Source of the DNA: Alphaproteobacteria bacterium
GTDB taxonomy: Bacteria > Myxococcota_A > UBA796 > GCA-2862545
DNA: 64,000 nt
Assembly (NCBI GenBank): GCA_020632875.1
Contig: JACKET010000018.1
Span: forward strand, 1-64,000
Reading direction: 5' to 3'
The position numbers and the translations under genes are program-made. Below the pieces are notes generated by a model that saw only the letters and a program-made list of their open reading frames with translations, was not told where the DNA came from and did not search any database. Shown piece after piece: positions 43,578 through 53,753 of the stretch (within the stretch, counting starts at the first letter, position 1; the number at the start of each line of letters is the position of its first letter).

Positions 43578-44917
43578 GGCGGGATCACCTCGCGCTCCTT
43601 GAGGGTCTCGAGGGTCTCGCGCTTCCGGAGCAGGGCATGCTGGCCGTTCTTCCCGATGAGGACGACCGCCGGGCGGTACGTGATGAACTGCATCCACTGC
43701 GTCACGTTGTAGGCGCCGGTGTTGCGCAGCACGAGCGGCTCGCCGACCTCGACGGGCGGCAGCAGGAGCTGGTCGCGCACCACGTCGATGTTCATGCACA
43801 GCGGCCCGTACAGCACGGTGGGCTCGGGCAGGCCGGCGATGGGGCGCGTGGGCACCACGTCGTGGCGGTACCAGAAGCTCGTGAACAGCACGTTCACGCC
43901 AGCGTCGAGCACCAGCGCGCGGCGGCCGTCGGGCAGGCGCTTGCTCGCGTGCACCGTCGTGATGAGGCTGCCGGCGTCGTCCACCAGCGCGCGCCCGTCC
44001 TCCACGACCAGCACGGGGCGCTCGCGCGGCGGAGCGTCGAGCTCGGCGAGCCCCTCGGCGATGGCGTCGGCGTAGCGCTCGAACGACGGCGTGGCCTGGG
44101 CGGCCGGCAGGTACTGCGCCTTGAGCGTGTTGTGCGACGCGAAGCCCCCGCCGAGGTCGATGAACTCGAGGCGGATGCCGAGCTCGCTGCGGAGCTGGTT
44201 CGCGAAGCCCGCGAGCTTCTTCGCGGCCACGTGGTACGCGGCCGGGTCGAGCAGGAAGGTGCCGAGGTGGCAGTGCAGCCCGACCAGCTCGAGCTTCCCG
44301 CCGGCGAGGAGGCGGCGCACCGCATCCATCGCCTGGCCGCTCTCGAGGTTGAAGCCGAACCGCGACCACGGCGGCACGCCCTCCGCCGCGAGGTTCAGGC
44401 GGATGGCCACACCCGGCCGCAGACCGAGCTCGTCGGCCGCGGACTCGGCGCGCAGCATCTCGTCGAAGTGGTCGAGGTGCACCATCGCACCGCCTGCGAA
44501 CGCCTTCTTCAGCGCGGCGGGCGGCTTGTACGGCCCGTTGAAGTGGATGTGCGAGGGATCGACGCCGTTCGCGACGGCCTTGTCGTACTCCATCTCCGAG
44601 ACGACCTCGGCCCAGGCGCCCTCGTCGTGGAACACCCGGCAGATGCCGTCGAGGTAGTTGGTCTTGTAGGACCACGCGATGCGGACGCGCGGCCAGCGCC
44701 GGGCGAGCGCGTCGTGGAGCCCGCGGTACCGCTCGCGCAGCGTCTTCTCGGAGAACACGAACAGCGGCGAGCCGTACGTCTCGAGGAGCGTGCTGACGGG
44801 CACCCCGTCGATCGCCTGGAGGGGCTCGAGCGCCTGCACCCGGGCGTACTTGTTCATGAGTCCCGACTCGTGGCGAACGAGGAGGGGCCGCTCGTAGGCG
44901 GGCTTGAGCTCGGTCAT
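43568..44917 (-). CDS. PLP-dependent decarboxylase, fold III (DAP/ornithine decarboxylase type)
   Basis: The 449-residue enzyme has the alanine-racemase-like barrel: PLP Lys in RIAWSYKTNYLDGICR, VVSEMEYDKAVANGV, HCHLGTFLLD, DLGGGFASHN, and the carboxy motif YGPLCMNIDVV with the conserved Cys, then NTGAYN. This fits diaminopimelate, carboxynorspermidine or arginine-type decarboxylases, which remove CO2 from basic amino acids. It carries an extra ~45 residues at the start (YERPLLVRHESGLMNKYARV). ATG at 44917 has AGGAG upstream and overlaps the ATP-grasp gene stop (ATGA). The substrate is unknown; since other cassette members include a ligase and a urea-type channel, a Lys/Arg-derived product is one idea. 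Confidence 0.85.
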   Translation of the reverse strand: MTELKPAYERPLLVRHESGLMNKYARVQALEPLQAIDGVPVSTLLETYGSPLFVFSEKTLRERYRGLHDALARRWPRVRIAWSYKTNYLDGICRVFHDEGAWAEVVSEMEYDKAVANGVDPSHIHFNGPYKPPAALKKAFAGGAMVHLDHFDEMLRAESAADELGLRPGVAIRLNLAAEGVPPWSRFGFNLESGQAMDAVRRLLAGGKLELVGLHCHLGTFLLDPAAYHVAAKKLAGFANQLRSELGIRLEFIDLGGGFASHNTLKAQYLPAAQATPSFERYADAIAEGLAELDAPPRERPVLVVEDGRALVDDAGSLITTVHASKRLPDGRRALVLDAGVNVLFTSFWYRHDVVPTRPIAGLPEPTVLYGPLCMNIDVVRDQLLLPPVEVGEPLVLRNTGAYNVTQWMQFITYRPAVVLIGKNGQHALLRKRETLETLKEREVIPPWL

Positions 44918-45960
44918 CGGGGGCTCCTGGAGAGCTCGCCGGCAGTCGCGAGGGCTGCGTAGTCCTCGAGATCGGCGATCTGGTCGATGGAGATGCGGAC
45001 GAACATCGTGCCGACGCGGTACTCGCGCGCTGGCGGGAGGGGCGTGCCGAGCGCCTGGAACACGACCTGCTCGGGCAGGTTCGCGCCCGCGCCGACGGTC
45101 ATGTAGCACCAGGCCGGGAATCGCGGATTGATCTCGAGCAGGTGGTACCCGCCGGACGTGTCGCGGATGACCTCGACCTCGCAGGGGCCGCGCCACTTCG
45201 TGGCCTTCATGAAGGCCTCGGCGAGCGCCAGGACCTCGGGGTCGCGGATGGCGATGCCCGCCCAGCCCTTGCCCTTGTCGGTGAGCATGGTCTTCTTCAT
45301 GGGCACCGCGCCGAGCAGCCCACCCTCTCCGTCGCCCACGCAGCACACGTCGATCTCGTCGCCGCGCACGAAGTCCTGCACGATGATGGGGCCGCCCCAC
45401 TTCGCCAGGGTCGCGTGGTAGGCCTCGACGGCTCCCGTGAGGTCGTACACCACCTTCGCGCCGTAGAAGACGCCCTTCAGCACGTACGGGAACGCGATGC
45501 GCTCGTGCAGGGTGTACAGGTCGGACACGTCGGAGAGCACCTCGCTGCGGGGCACCGGCAGCCCGGCCTGCGCACCGAGCTCGGCCAGGTGGACCTTTCC
45601 GCGCAGGTCGAGCTGCTCTCGCGTCGGCAGGAACATCTTCACGCCGAGCGCCGCGAGCGTCGGCTCGAGGTCGATGAACCCGGGCAGCTCGCTGTCGAGG
45701 TTCGGGATGACGACGTCGAGCCCGAAGGTCTCGACGACGTGTCGGAGCCGGGCCTCCAGCGCCTCGGTCCCCTGGGACGGGTACGGGATGAGGAAGACGT
45801 CGTCGAACCACTGGGGCGCGTAGTTGCCCGGGTCGAGGAGGTCGTAGGCGAGCCCGACGACGCGGACGTCGCGGTCCATGTCCTTCAGGGCGCGCGCGAC
45901 CGCGACACCCGGAGCGGGATTGTCGGTGGCGTTGAGGCCGGTGACGGCGACCGTGAGCAC
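44914..45960 (-). CDS. ATP-grasp ligase-like protein
   Basis: A 348-residue protein of the carbamoyl-phosphate-synthase-like ATP-grasp type; these enzymes join a carboxylate to an amine through an acylphosphate. The start LTVAVTGLNATDNPAPGVAV is the preATP-grasp Rossmann part; FPYVLKGVFYGAKVVYD holds the ATP Lys, then IIVQDFVRGDEIDVCCVGD, and GGYHLLEINPRFPAWCYMTV supplies the metal-binding Glu/Asn. The acceptor is unknown. GTG at 45960 directly follows the PqqD-like stop with GGAGG upstream, so it sits in the same transcript. ATP-grasp enzymes with PqqD-like partners often modify peptides, which I regard as likely here but not shown. Confidence 0.82.
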   Translation of the reverse strand: MLTVAVTGLNATDNPAPGVAVARALKDMDRDVRVVGLAYDLLDPGNYAPQWFDDVFLIPYPSQGTEALEARLRHVVETFGLDVVIPNLDSELPGFIDLEPTLAALGVKMFLPTREQLDLRGKVHLAELGAQAGLPVPRSEVLSDVSDLYTLHERIAFPYVLKGVFYGAKVVYDLTGAVEAYHATLAKWGGPIIVQDFVRGDEIDVCCVGDGEGGLLGAVPMKKTMLTDKGKGWAGIAIRDPEVLALAEAFMKATKWRGPCEVEVIRDTSGGYHLLEINPRFPAWCYMTVGAGANLPEQVVFQALGTPLPPAREYRVGTMFVRISIDQIADLEDYAALATAGELSRSPR

Positions 45961-46224
45961 TCAGTCCTCCAGCTCGAAATCGGCCGGCAGCAGCTCGTTG
46001 CCGCGCATCAGGGCGACGAACTCGTCGACGTCGCGGTGCAGATCGACCTCGGTGCGCAGATCGAACCCGTCCTTCAGGGCCTGCACGATGGCGCCTCGCG
46101 ACGCGCCCCTGCGCAGGGCCTCGAAGATGGCGCGCCCGGTCGCGTTCGTGCTGAACGTGGCGCCGGTGTACGGGTCGAAGACGAATCCCGAATCGCTGAT
46201 GGCCAGGTCGGCGAGCTTCTGCAT
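45961..46224 (-). CDS. PqqD-like peptide chaperone (RRE-type)
   Basis: An 87-residue PqqD-family protein: SGFVFDPYTGATFSTNATGR matches the D..TG..Y.LN.TG.. core, followed by AIFEALRRGASRGAIVQAL and the terminal LHRDVDEFVALMRGNELL. PqqD-type domains bind leader peptides for modifying enzymes or, in the HPr-rel-A group, accompany kinase-like systems. No peptide substrate gene or radical-SAM enzyme is seen nearby. It is placed immediately before the ATP-grasp gene (no gap), the strongest hint that they cooperate. It starts 11 nt after the upstream TPR gene. Confidence 0.8.
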   Translation of the reverse strand: MQKLADLAISDSGFVFDPYTGATFSTNATGRAIFEALRRGASRGAIVQALKDGFDLRTEVDLHRDVDEFVALMRGNELLPADFELED

Positions 46225-46235
46225 GGGGGCTCCGT

Positions 46236-47450
46236 TCAGAGAGGGGTCTCGAGGTCGAGCGCGACGCCCGGCACGACCGAGCCGCCCGCGAGGACGTGGC
46301 CCGTGCCGGCGATCGACACCCAGGTGCGGTCGAGGCGGCCCAGGCGCAGGCCACCGAATCCCACGCCGTCGACGGGCTCGGGCCAGCGCACGGTCGAGGG
46401 GAAGACGAGCTCGGTGGCGTGCAGCTCGGTGCCCACGCGGCCGCCGGCCCACAGGGCCCAGCCCGGCCGCACGAGGAACACCGTGAGCTCGCCGCTCGGG
46501 AGGAACGCGCCTCCACCGAGCTGCGCTGCACCCGCCGGCTGGACGACCAGCGAGCCGAGCGGCAGCCACAGGGACGGCGAGAGCCGGTAGAGATCGAGCT
46601 CGCTCGCGGGAGGACGGGTCCAGCTGCCCTCGAGCGCACCGCGGAACCGGCGCCCGACGGTGACCCGGGAGCCCGCCGCGAAGCCGGCCTTCCCCCCGGT
46701 CGTCTCGGTGAGGACGCCCGCGACGCCCATCACCGTGATCGGGCCGGGGCGGAAGTGCACACGCAGCCAGCCCTCCGCGGATGCGCCGAGCTCGTCGGCC
46801 CCCGGGACCCACGGGCCCTGGACGGTGGCGACCGGCGGAGAGCCGACGCCCGTGCCGCCTCCGGTGCCGCCCTGGCCGTTCCCGCCGCTGCCGCCCTGGC
46901 CGTTCCCGCTGCCGTTGCGCGCGGTCGACCCGCCCTGTCCGGGCGCGACGGAGTCTCCGGCCACGTAGCCGATGCCCCCGACCGTGAGATCGCCCCACAC
47001 CCGGGTGCCCGGCGTCGTCAGCCGCACCCGCACGGTTCCGGACGCGTCGGGGCCGTCGGTGGCGGCGAGGCCGTTGGCGCCGACCGTGAAGTGCGCCCGC
47101 CACGGGGTGGGCAGCGCGGCGAGGAGCCGCTGGACGCCCGAATCCGCGGGACGCTCGTCGCGCAGGGCCTCCGCGGCGCGCCGCGCATCGGACCGCTTCA
47201 GCCGGACCAGGCACCAGGCCTCGCCGAGGCGCGCGTCCCACGCGCCCCCCGAGAGGTCGGAGGCCTGCCGATAGTGCACGAGCGCCGCTTCGTACGCGCC
47301 GGCGCGGAACTCGGCCCACGCGAGCTCGAGCACGAGCGCGAAGTCCTGGGGGTACTGCTCCACCAACGGCGCGAGGCGCGCCATCGCGACGTCCGGGTCC
47401 TCCTCGGGCGCCGGATTCGCCAGGGCAGCGATGGTCAGCAGCAACGACAT
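46236..47450 (-). CDS. Exported TPR and beta-rich protein, first gene of the cassette
   Basis: A 404-residue protein: signal MSLLLTIAALANPAPEED, then TPR helices (LVLELAWAEFRAGAYEAALV, LGEAWCLVRLKRSDARRAAE) to about residue 110. Past that is a beta-rich half with a Gly-rich loop (NGQGGSGGNGQGGTGGGTG, about 175-195) and amphipathic strands, ending in VSIAGTGHVLAGGSVVPG, suggesting an outer-membrane-associated barrel or jelly roll. Function not recognised. ATG at 47450 is chosen because the signal starts there; an earlier ATG with a better ribosome site (47475) is in another frame. The 127 bp upstream (47451-47577) should hold the cassette promoter, but no clear one is seen. Confidence 0.65.
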   Translation of the reverse strand: MSLLLTIAALANPAPEEDPDVAMARLAPLVEQYPQDFALVLELAWAEFRAGAYEAALVHYRQASDLSGGAWDARLGEAWCLVRLKRSDARRAAEALRDERPADSGVQRLLAALPTPWRAHFTVGANGLAATDGPDASGTVRVRLTTPGTRVWGDLTVGGIGYVAGDSVAPGQGGSTARNGSGNGQGGSGGNGQGGTGGGTGVGSPPVATVQGPWVPGADELGASAEGWLRVHFRPGPITVMGVAGVLTETTGGKAGFAAGSRVTVGRRFRGALEGSWTRPPASELDLYRLSPSLWLPLGSLVVQPAGAAQLGGGAFLPSGELTVFLVRPGWALWAGGRVGTELHATELVFPSTVRWPEPVDGVGFGGLRLGRLDRTWVSIAGTGHVLAGGSVVPGVALDLETPL

Positions 47451-47577
47451 CGCCCCCGCGGGATGCAAGGGCCATACCTCCGGCGAGAGCACCCGCGGAT
47501 ACGGGCCCGCTACCGATCTACGGCCTCGGGGGTGTACCGGATGCGACAGCCGGGAGACCCGGAGTGTGCGATATCGC

Positions 47578-48567
47578 TCACTCCTTCCGGGCGCTCCCGA
47601 CCAGCTTGCGCATGGCGGCCGGCATCCGCGACGACCGCACGGTCGAGAGCAGCTGGTACTGCGAGATCAGCGGCTGCAGCGCGTCGGGGTCGTCGAGGAG
47701 GGCGGACGTCACGTGTGTGCCGTCCCTCCTGGCCACCACCAGCCGGCCGCTCTCGACCCAGACGCCCGTGATCTCGGCGGCCGGGACGAAGGCGTCGCCG
47801 AGCCGGATGCCGCGCAGATCGAAGCGGAAACGCTGACGGTCGGGGACGAACGCGAGGCCGAGCACCAGCATCAACAGCGCCACGGCGGCGCCCGCGAGGC
47901 CCGCGATGGTGCCGAGCGGTGCGTCGTCGCGGACCCGGACGGTCTGCGGGGTGGGCACTGCGTACGGGACGCTCGTCGGCGCGGACGCGCCCTGCGGGCC
48001 GGCCTGGATGAGGTCGTACTCGCGGCCGATGCGGTACCACAGGGCGAGCTCGGCTTCGGCGAGCGCCTCGACGCTGGCGTGCTCCGCGCCGCCCCACAGC
48101 GGGTTCTCGACGGGCTCGCCCTCTTCGATCGCCACGGGAAGCACGTCGAGCTGCGAGCCGAGCCCGAGCCAGCTCTCCGGACGGCACCGGACGTTCTCGA
48201 AGTCCACGTCCTCCACGAGCCGCCGGACCGTGTTGTAGCCCCCGTCCAGCAACACGGGAAGCGAGCGGGTGCGGTGCACGTCGTCGAGGATCTGCGCCGT
48301 CCGGCAGCGCTCGTACGACGCGCGCCCCCGCGTACGGAGGCCCTCGATGCCCGGGATGGCGCCGCTGGGCTCGTCGACGATGTAGTCGCGGATCGACCGC
48401 TCGAGCGTGATCTCGTCGTGGGATCGCGGCACCAGCAGCACGCCCGCAGCGAGCATCGCCACGACGGCGAAGCTGCAGGCGACCGCGATGACGGGCACCT
48501 GGGCCTTTCCGAACGCCGTCCGGACCTCCACCTCGATGCCGTCGACGTCGACCGTGCGCTCCCGCAA
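47578..48567 (-). CDS. Two-helix membrane protein with PH-like end, paralogue of 53754 gene
   Basis: About 329 residues, function unknown. One helix near the start (VIAVACSFAVVAMLAAGVLL), a ~180-residue extracytoplasmic region (YERCRTAQILDDVHRTRSLP), and a second helix (IAGLAGAAVALLMLVLGLAF). The cytoplasmic end (RFRFDLRGIRLGDAFVPAAE, ITGVWVESGRLVVARRDGTH) is a small beta module that recurs in the 245-residue protein at 53754 (VRIGRRRFARADV, LSLEGGRLVVVSRGE). The start is ambiguous: TTG at 48567 has GGAGG seven nt upstream, whereas GTG at 48573 is too close to it. Confidence 0.6.
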   Translation of the reverse strand: MRERTVDVDGIEVEVRTAFGKAQVPVIAVACSFAVVAMLAAGVLLVPRSHDEITLERSIRDYIVDEPSGAIPGIEGLRTRGRASYERCRTAQILDDVHRTRSLPVLLDGGYNTVRRLVEDVDFENVRCRPESWLGLGSQLDVLPVAIEEGEPVENPLWGGAEHASVEALAEAELALWYRIGREYDLIQAGPQGASAPTSVPYAVPTPQTVRVRDDAPLGTIAGLAGAAVALLMLVLGLAFVPDRQRFRFDLRGIRLGDAFVPAAEITGVWVESGRLVVARRDGTHVTSALLDDPDALQPLISQYQLLSTVRSSRMPAAMRKLVGSARKE

Positions 48568-48600
48568 TCGCACCCCTCCACACCGGGATAACCTCGGACC

Positions 48601-49500
48601 ATGCCCGAGCGCCTCGTCCGAATCGAAGGCCCGTACGACTTCCGCGGCACGCTCGCGAGCCTGAGCAAGTCCGGGATGATGCCGCCCGTGGCGCGGTGGA
48701 TCGACGGCACCCTCTACAAGGCGACGAGCACGCCGGCGGGCTCGGCGACGGTCGCGCTCACGCGGCACCCCGAGGGGGTCCACGCCGAAGCGTGGGGCGA
48801 CGGGGCCGACTGGGTGCTCGAGCGGGTGCACCACTGGGTCGGCGCACACGACGATCCCGGTTCGTTCCGCCCGGATCATCCCCTGCTGGCCGAGCTCGTC
48901 CGTCGGCACCCCGGCATCCGGCTCGCGCACACCGGGCGCGTCTTCGACAGCCTGCTGTTCGTCATCATCGGGCAGAAGGTCACGACGAAGGGCGCGATGG
49001 GCTCGCGGAAGCAGCTGTACTTCACGTACGGCGAGCCCGCGCCGGGCCCCGCCGACCTGCGCCTGCCGCCGAGCCCCACCACCCTCAAGACCGTCGCGTA
49101 CTACGACCTGCACCCGATGAACATCGAGCGGAAGCGTGCCGAGATCCTCCTCCATGCGGCCCGCGTCGCGAAGCGGCTCGAGGAGTGTGTCGACATGCCC
49201 ATCGAAGACGCCCGCCAGCGCCTCATGGCCGTGCGCGGCATCGGTCCGTGGACCGTCGGTCTGGTCGGCGGTGCGGCGCTCGGCGACCCCGACGCGGTGG
49301 CCGTGGGCGACTACCACCTGAAGAACGCCGTCGCGTGGCTGCTCGCGGGCGAGCCCCGCGCCACCGACGAGCGCATGATGGAGCTGCTCGAGCCCTACGC
49401 CGGGCACAAGCGGCGCGTGATCCACCTGCTCGGCAAGACCGGCGAGAAGGCCCCGCGGTACGGGCCCCGTCTCGCGGTGAACGACATCCGGGGCCGGTAG
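48601..49500 (+). CDS. HhH-GPD DNA glycosylase, AlkA/3-methyladenine type
   Basis: Base-excision enzyme of the helix-hairpin-helix-Gly-Pro-Asp superfamily, which removes damaged bases. The hairpin LMAVRGIGPWTVGLVGGAAL and catalytic Asp in AVAVGDYHLKNAVAW follow the AlkA pattern. The first ~100 residues lack the typical AlkA domain and differ (RIEGPYDFRGTLASLSKSG), as in DNA-3-methyladenine glycosylase 2-like proteins. No Fe-S cysteines are seen at the end. The 299-residue length fits. ATG at 48601 is 33 bp from the divergent membrane-protein start. Confidence 0.82.
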   Translation: MPERLVRIEGPYDFRGTLASLSKSGMMPPVARWIDGTLYKATSTPAGSATVALTRHPEGVHAEAWGDGADWVLERVHHWVGAHDDPGSFRPDHPLLAELVRRHPGIRLAHTGRVFDSLLFVIIGQKVTTKGAMGSRKQLYFTYGEPAPGPADLRLPPSPTTLKTVAYYDLHPMNIERKRAEILLHAARVAKRLEECVDMPIEDARQRLMAVRGIGPWTVGLVGGAALGDPDAVAVGDYHLKNAVAWLLAGEPRATDERMMELLEPYAGHKRRVIHLLGKTGEKAPRYGPRLAVNDIRGR

Positions 49501-49516
49501 CGGCTAGGTTCCCTAC

Positions 49517-50284
49517 GTGCTCGCCCTGCTCGCCGCCCTCACGACCGCCTCCGCGCAGGACACCCGCGTGTTCGCGTCCGATCAGGCAGCCACCGACTGG
49601 GTGCTCCTCACGCGGGCGACGATGCGCACGCGCCTGCCCGTCGTCGGTCCCGAGGGCATCCTCGAGTGGAAGCGGTACGTCGACGGCTCCGACGTCGAGC
49701 TCGTCGTCGTCGACCCGAGCGTCGACCCCGAAGAGGCGGCCATCGCGGCGCGCAGCAAGCTCGGCTCGCCCTGCACCCTCGCGTTCGCCGCGCTCGACGA
49801 GGGCCAGTGGGCGGGCTGGGTCTCGGGGCACTGCGGCCTGCTGTTCCTCGGCGCCTGGCGGTACCAGGCGGATGGCCGCGTGATCGACGACCGCGGCCGG
49901 TTCATCCCGGTGCCCCAGTTCGCCGCCGACGCGGGCGACCTCGACGTGATGTCGACCTACAAGCGCCTCGACCGCGTGCGGGGGCGGGCGATCTGGAACA
50001 CCATCCTCGGCACGGGCCTGCTGTACGTGGGCCAGGTCGGGCTCGCGGCGGCCCGCAACGAGGGCGGCGAAGAGACCGGCTGGTGGATCACGACGGGCGT
50101 CGGGGGCGCGCTCACCGCGGCGGGCGTGGGCCAGTTCATCTGGGTGCAGGCCGACCGCCGGTCGCATCCGCGCGATCTGCTCGCCCACTACACCGAAGAC
50201 GAGATCAAGGTCCGCATCGAAGAGCACAACTCCCGCCTGCGGCTCGTGTCCGTCGGGCCCGGGGGAATCCGCGGCACCTTCTGA
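49517..50284 (+). CDS. Secreted or membrane protein of unknown function
   Basis: A 255-residue protein with signal peptide MLALLAALTTASAQD (cleavage after ASA). The mid-region (ARSKLGSPCTLAFAALDEGQ, GHCGLLFLGAWRYQADGRV) has two Cys and beta character. Two hydrophobic helices follow (AIWNTILGTGLLYVGQVGLA, WWITTGVGGALTAAGVGQF), then a charged tail (YTEDEIKVRIEEHNSRL). The repeated helices near the end resemble short caspase-like or lipoprotein-sorting partners only weakly, so no function is given. GTG at 49517 follows the glycosylase by 16 bp. Confidence 0.6.
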   Translation: MLALLAALTTASAQDTRVFASDQAATDWVLLTRATMRTRLPVVGPEGILEWKRYVDGSDVELVVVDPSVDPEEAAIAARSKLGSPCTLAFAALDEGQWAGWVSGHCGLLFLGAWRYQADGRVIDDRGRFIPVPQFAADAGDLDVMSTYKRLDRVRGRAIWNTILGTGLLYVGQVGLAAARNEGGEETGWWITTGVGGALTAAGVGQFIWVQADRRSHPRDLLAHYTEDEIKVRIEEHNSRLRLVSVGPGGIRGTF

Positions 50285-50336
50285 AGTCGTGGCGTATGAT
50301 CCGTCCATTCCGCGGCGCGCCGCGGGTGGAGGCACG

Positions 50337-50872
50337 ATGTTCCGGTCCCTCGCCGCCCTGGTCGGCGTCACCCTCGCCAGCCCGGCCTTCGCCACGGATG
50401 TCTACCTCACCTACCCGGGCATCCAGGGCGAGGTCACCACGCAGGGGTACACCAACCAGATCGCCCTGACCTCCCTCGAGGTCGTGGGCTTCCGGGTGGC
50501 CGAGATCGGCAACGTCGCGGGGGCCGGCAACCCGAAGCTCGGCGAGGTGAAGGCCACGAAGCTCACCGACAAGGCCTCGCCGCACCTCTTCCTCGAGTCC
50601 GTCGTGGGCGTGCCGAACGCCCAGGATGCCGTGTTCCGGTACGTCCGCACCGGGCCCTTCTCCACCCCTCCGACCTTCTACACCGTGACGCTGAAGAGCC
50701 CGCTCGTCACGGGGTACACGGTGTCGTCCGTGAACGACGATCCGCCTTCCGAGACCGTCACGTTCGCCTACGACGAGATCTGCATCAAGCACCAGGTGCT
50801 CAACGGGAGCGGCGCCCCGAGCGGGCAGCCCGTCGAGCGCTGCTGGAACGCCGCGACCCAGACGGGCGGCTG

Positions 50873-50873
<1 letters not shown>
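50337..50873 (+). CDS. Hcp-like protein with a signal peptide
   Basis: Hcp forms the tube of type VI secretion systems. This 178-residue protein aligns by eye with that family: DVYLTYPGIQGEVTTQGYTN (as in LKIDGIKGES.D..H...I), SLEVVGFRVAEIG, ATKLTDKASPHLFLESVVG (as in KKVDKSSPKLFLA), YTVTLKSPLVTGYTVSSVND, and ETVTFAYDEICIKH. Unusually it begins with a Sec signal, FRSLAALVGVTLASPAFA. No other T6SS gene is in the window, so a secreted Hcp-fold protein with another job is likely. ATG at 50337 has GGAGG five nt upstream. Its stop overlaps the next start by one base. Confidence 0.75.
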
Positions 50874-52555
<1,682 letters not shown>

Positions 52556-52735
52556 TCGCGGCAACCAGCGAACGCCGACAATCGCCCGCCGCGTTCGCCT
52601 CGTCTCCCCAACCAGAGCCCCCAGGATGCGTTCGACCCCCGATGGTCCCGCGGAGGATGCGTTCCGACCCCGATGCCTCCGCCCGGGGCAGTCGTCCTCT
52701 CCGGCCAATGGACCGGGAGGGCGGCGGCAGCGTTC

Positions 52736-52866
52736 ACGCGAGCAGCCCCAAAGGCCCGCCTGCTCTGGTGAATCCCGATACCAGTCCGCGGGAAGGCCCA
52801 CTCCGGCGACCCGACCATCCAGACGTCCCTCACGAGATCCCGGACGCTCCACGTGGACCCTGGCGG
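52736..52866. repeat. Dispersed repeat A, copy 3
   Basis: GCCTGCTCTGGTGAATCCCG core as in the copies at 40.4 and 63.6 kb, same orientation. Confidence 0.85.
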
Positions 52867-52896
52867 TCCAGCCCCCCCCTCGACACCCGGGGACAC

Positions 52897-52980
52897 GAGG
52901 GCGCTCGACCCGCGACGGCCTGGTTTCTGCGTCATCCGCGTCCTTCTGCGTCATCTGCGTGATGCTCCGGACGTTCGAAG
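52897..52980. repeat. Dispersed repeat B, copy 2
   Basis: GGTTTCTGCGTCATCCGCGTCC followed by TTCTGCGTCATCTGCGTGA in abbreviated form. A further partial echo (GTTTCTGCGCCATCCGCATC) is near 53070. Confidence 0.82.
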
Positions 52981-53140
52981 CCCGACCCCTTCCGCCACAT
53001 CGCGCTGTGGCTCGCTGTGGCCGCTGTGCGAGCGCCAGGGATCGACAGTCGCGGGCCCCTCGTTTCTGCGCCATCCGCATCTCTGCGGGATGCGCCGCGA
53101 ACCTCGCCGCGACGTGGCCCGCCTGCGCTACCATCCCGCG

Positions 53141-53752
53141 ATGCCACGCAACTCCCCCCAAGCCTCCGCGCCCCGCACCACACACGGCCGGATTCCCCTC
53201 GTCCTGGCCGGCCTGATCCCCCTCGCGTTCGCGCTCGCGTGCGGCGGGGGCGGCCCCGCGACGATCGACGAAGCGCAGGCCATGTGCGCACGGAAGGAGG
53301 CCGAGGGCTGCCTCTTCCTCGCCGAGGCGTTCGAACAGCCCGGCCAGCGCGCGGCGCACCCCGAGGCGTACGAGGTCTACGTCGAGGTCTCGTGCGACAG
53401 CGGCATGATCGGAGCCTGCTACGACTACGGCTTCATCCGGCTGACCGGCGAGGGCGGCGCGAAAGACCCGGCGGCCGCGGCCAGGGCGTTCGAGAAGGGC
53501 TGCGACGGGGGCGACGGGCGCGCGTGCCTCACGCTCGGCGAGCAGACGTACCGCGGCGACGGCATACCGAAGAGCGCGAAGCAGGCGCTCGAGCGGTTCC
53601 GCGCGGCGTGCGACCACGGCATCAGCCAGGGCTGCATCCAGGCGGGTCGACTGCTGGCCGAAGGCGAAGCCGGCACCGTCGACATCGAGGCGGCCAAAGC
53701 GCTGTACGCGAAGGCCTGCGAGCTCGACCCCAGCGGGCCGTTCTGCCGGTAG
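53141..53752 (+). CDS. Sel1-repeat lipoprotein
   Basis: A 203-residue lipoprotein: signal PLVLAGLIPLAFALACGGGG with lipobox ALAC. Sel1-like repeats follow, each about 36 residues with a Cys pair: CDSGMIGACYDYGFIRLTGE, FEKGCDGGDGRACLTLGEQT and CDHGISQGCIQAGRLLAEGE. These form a helical solenoid for protein contacts. ATG at 53141 is 27 residues before the lipobox; a shorter start is possible. Similar in kind to the Sel1-like gene embedded in the mevalonate operon. It sits between the repeat cluster and a convergent membrane-protein gene one base away. Confidence 0.78.
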   Translation: MPRNSPQASAPRTTHGRIPLVLAGLIPLAFALACGGGGPATIDEAQAMCARKEAEGCLFLAEAFEQPGQRAAHPEAYEVYVEVSCDSGMIGACYDYGFIRLTGEGGAKDPAAAARAFEKGCDGGDGRACLTLGEQTYRGDGIPKSAKQALERFRAACDHGISQGCIQAGRLLAEGEAGTVDIEAAKALYAKACELDPSGPFCR

Positions 53753-53753
53753 C

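Noticed and set aside
43568..46639. A single ~1,000-residue minus-strand reading frame spanning the decarboxylase and neighbouring genes
   Set aside because: Only its last 449 codons read as a PLP decarboxylase. The upstream part is Arg/Ala-rich shadow text opposite or out of frame with the ATP-grasp, PqqD-like and TPR genes, which have clear motifs in other frames.
45961..47475. 504-codon frame beginning at ATG 47475 with a good ribosome site and running into the PqqD-like gene
   Set aside because: The first ~400 codons are Arg/Gly-rich shadow of the TPR/beta gene; only the final 87 residues, from ATG 46224, match a family.
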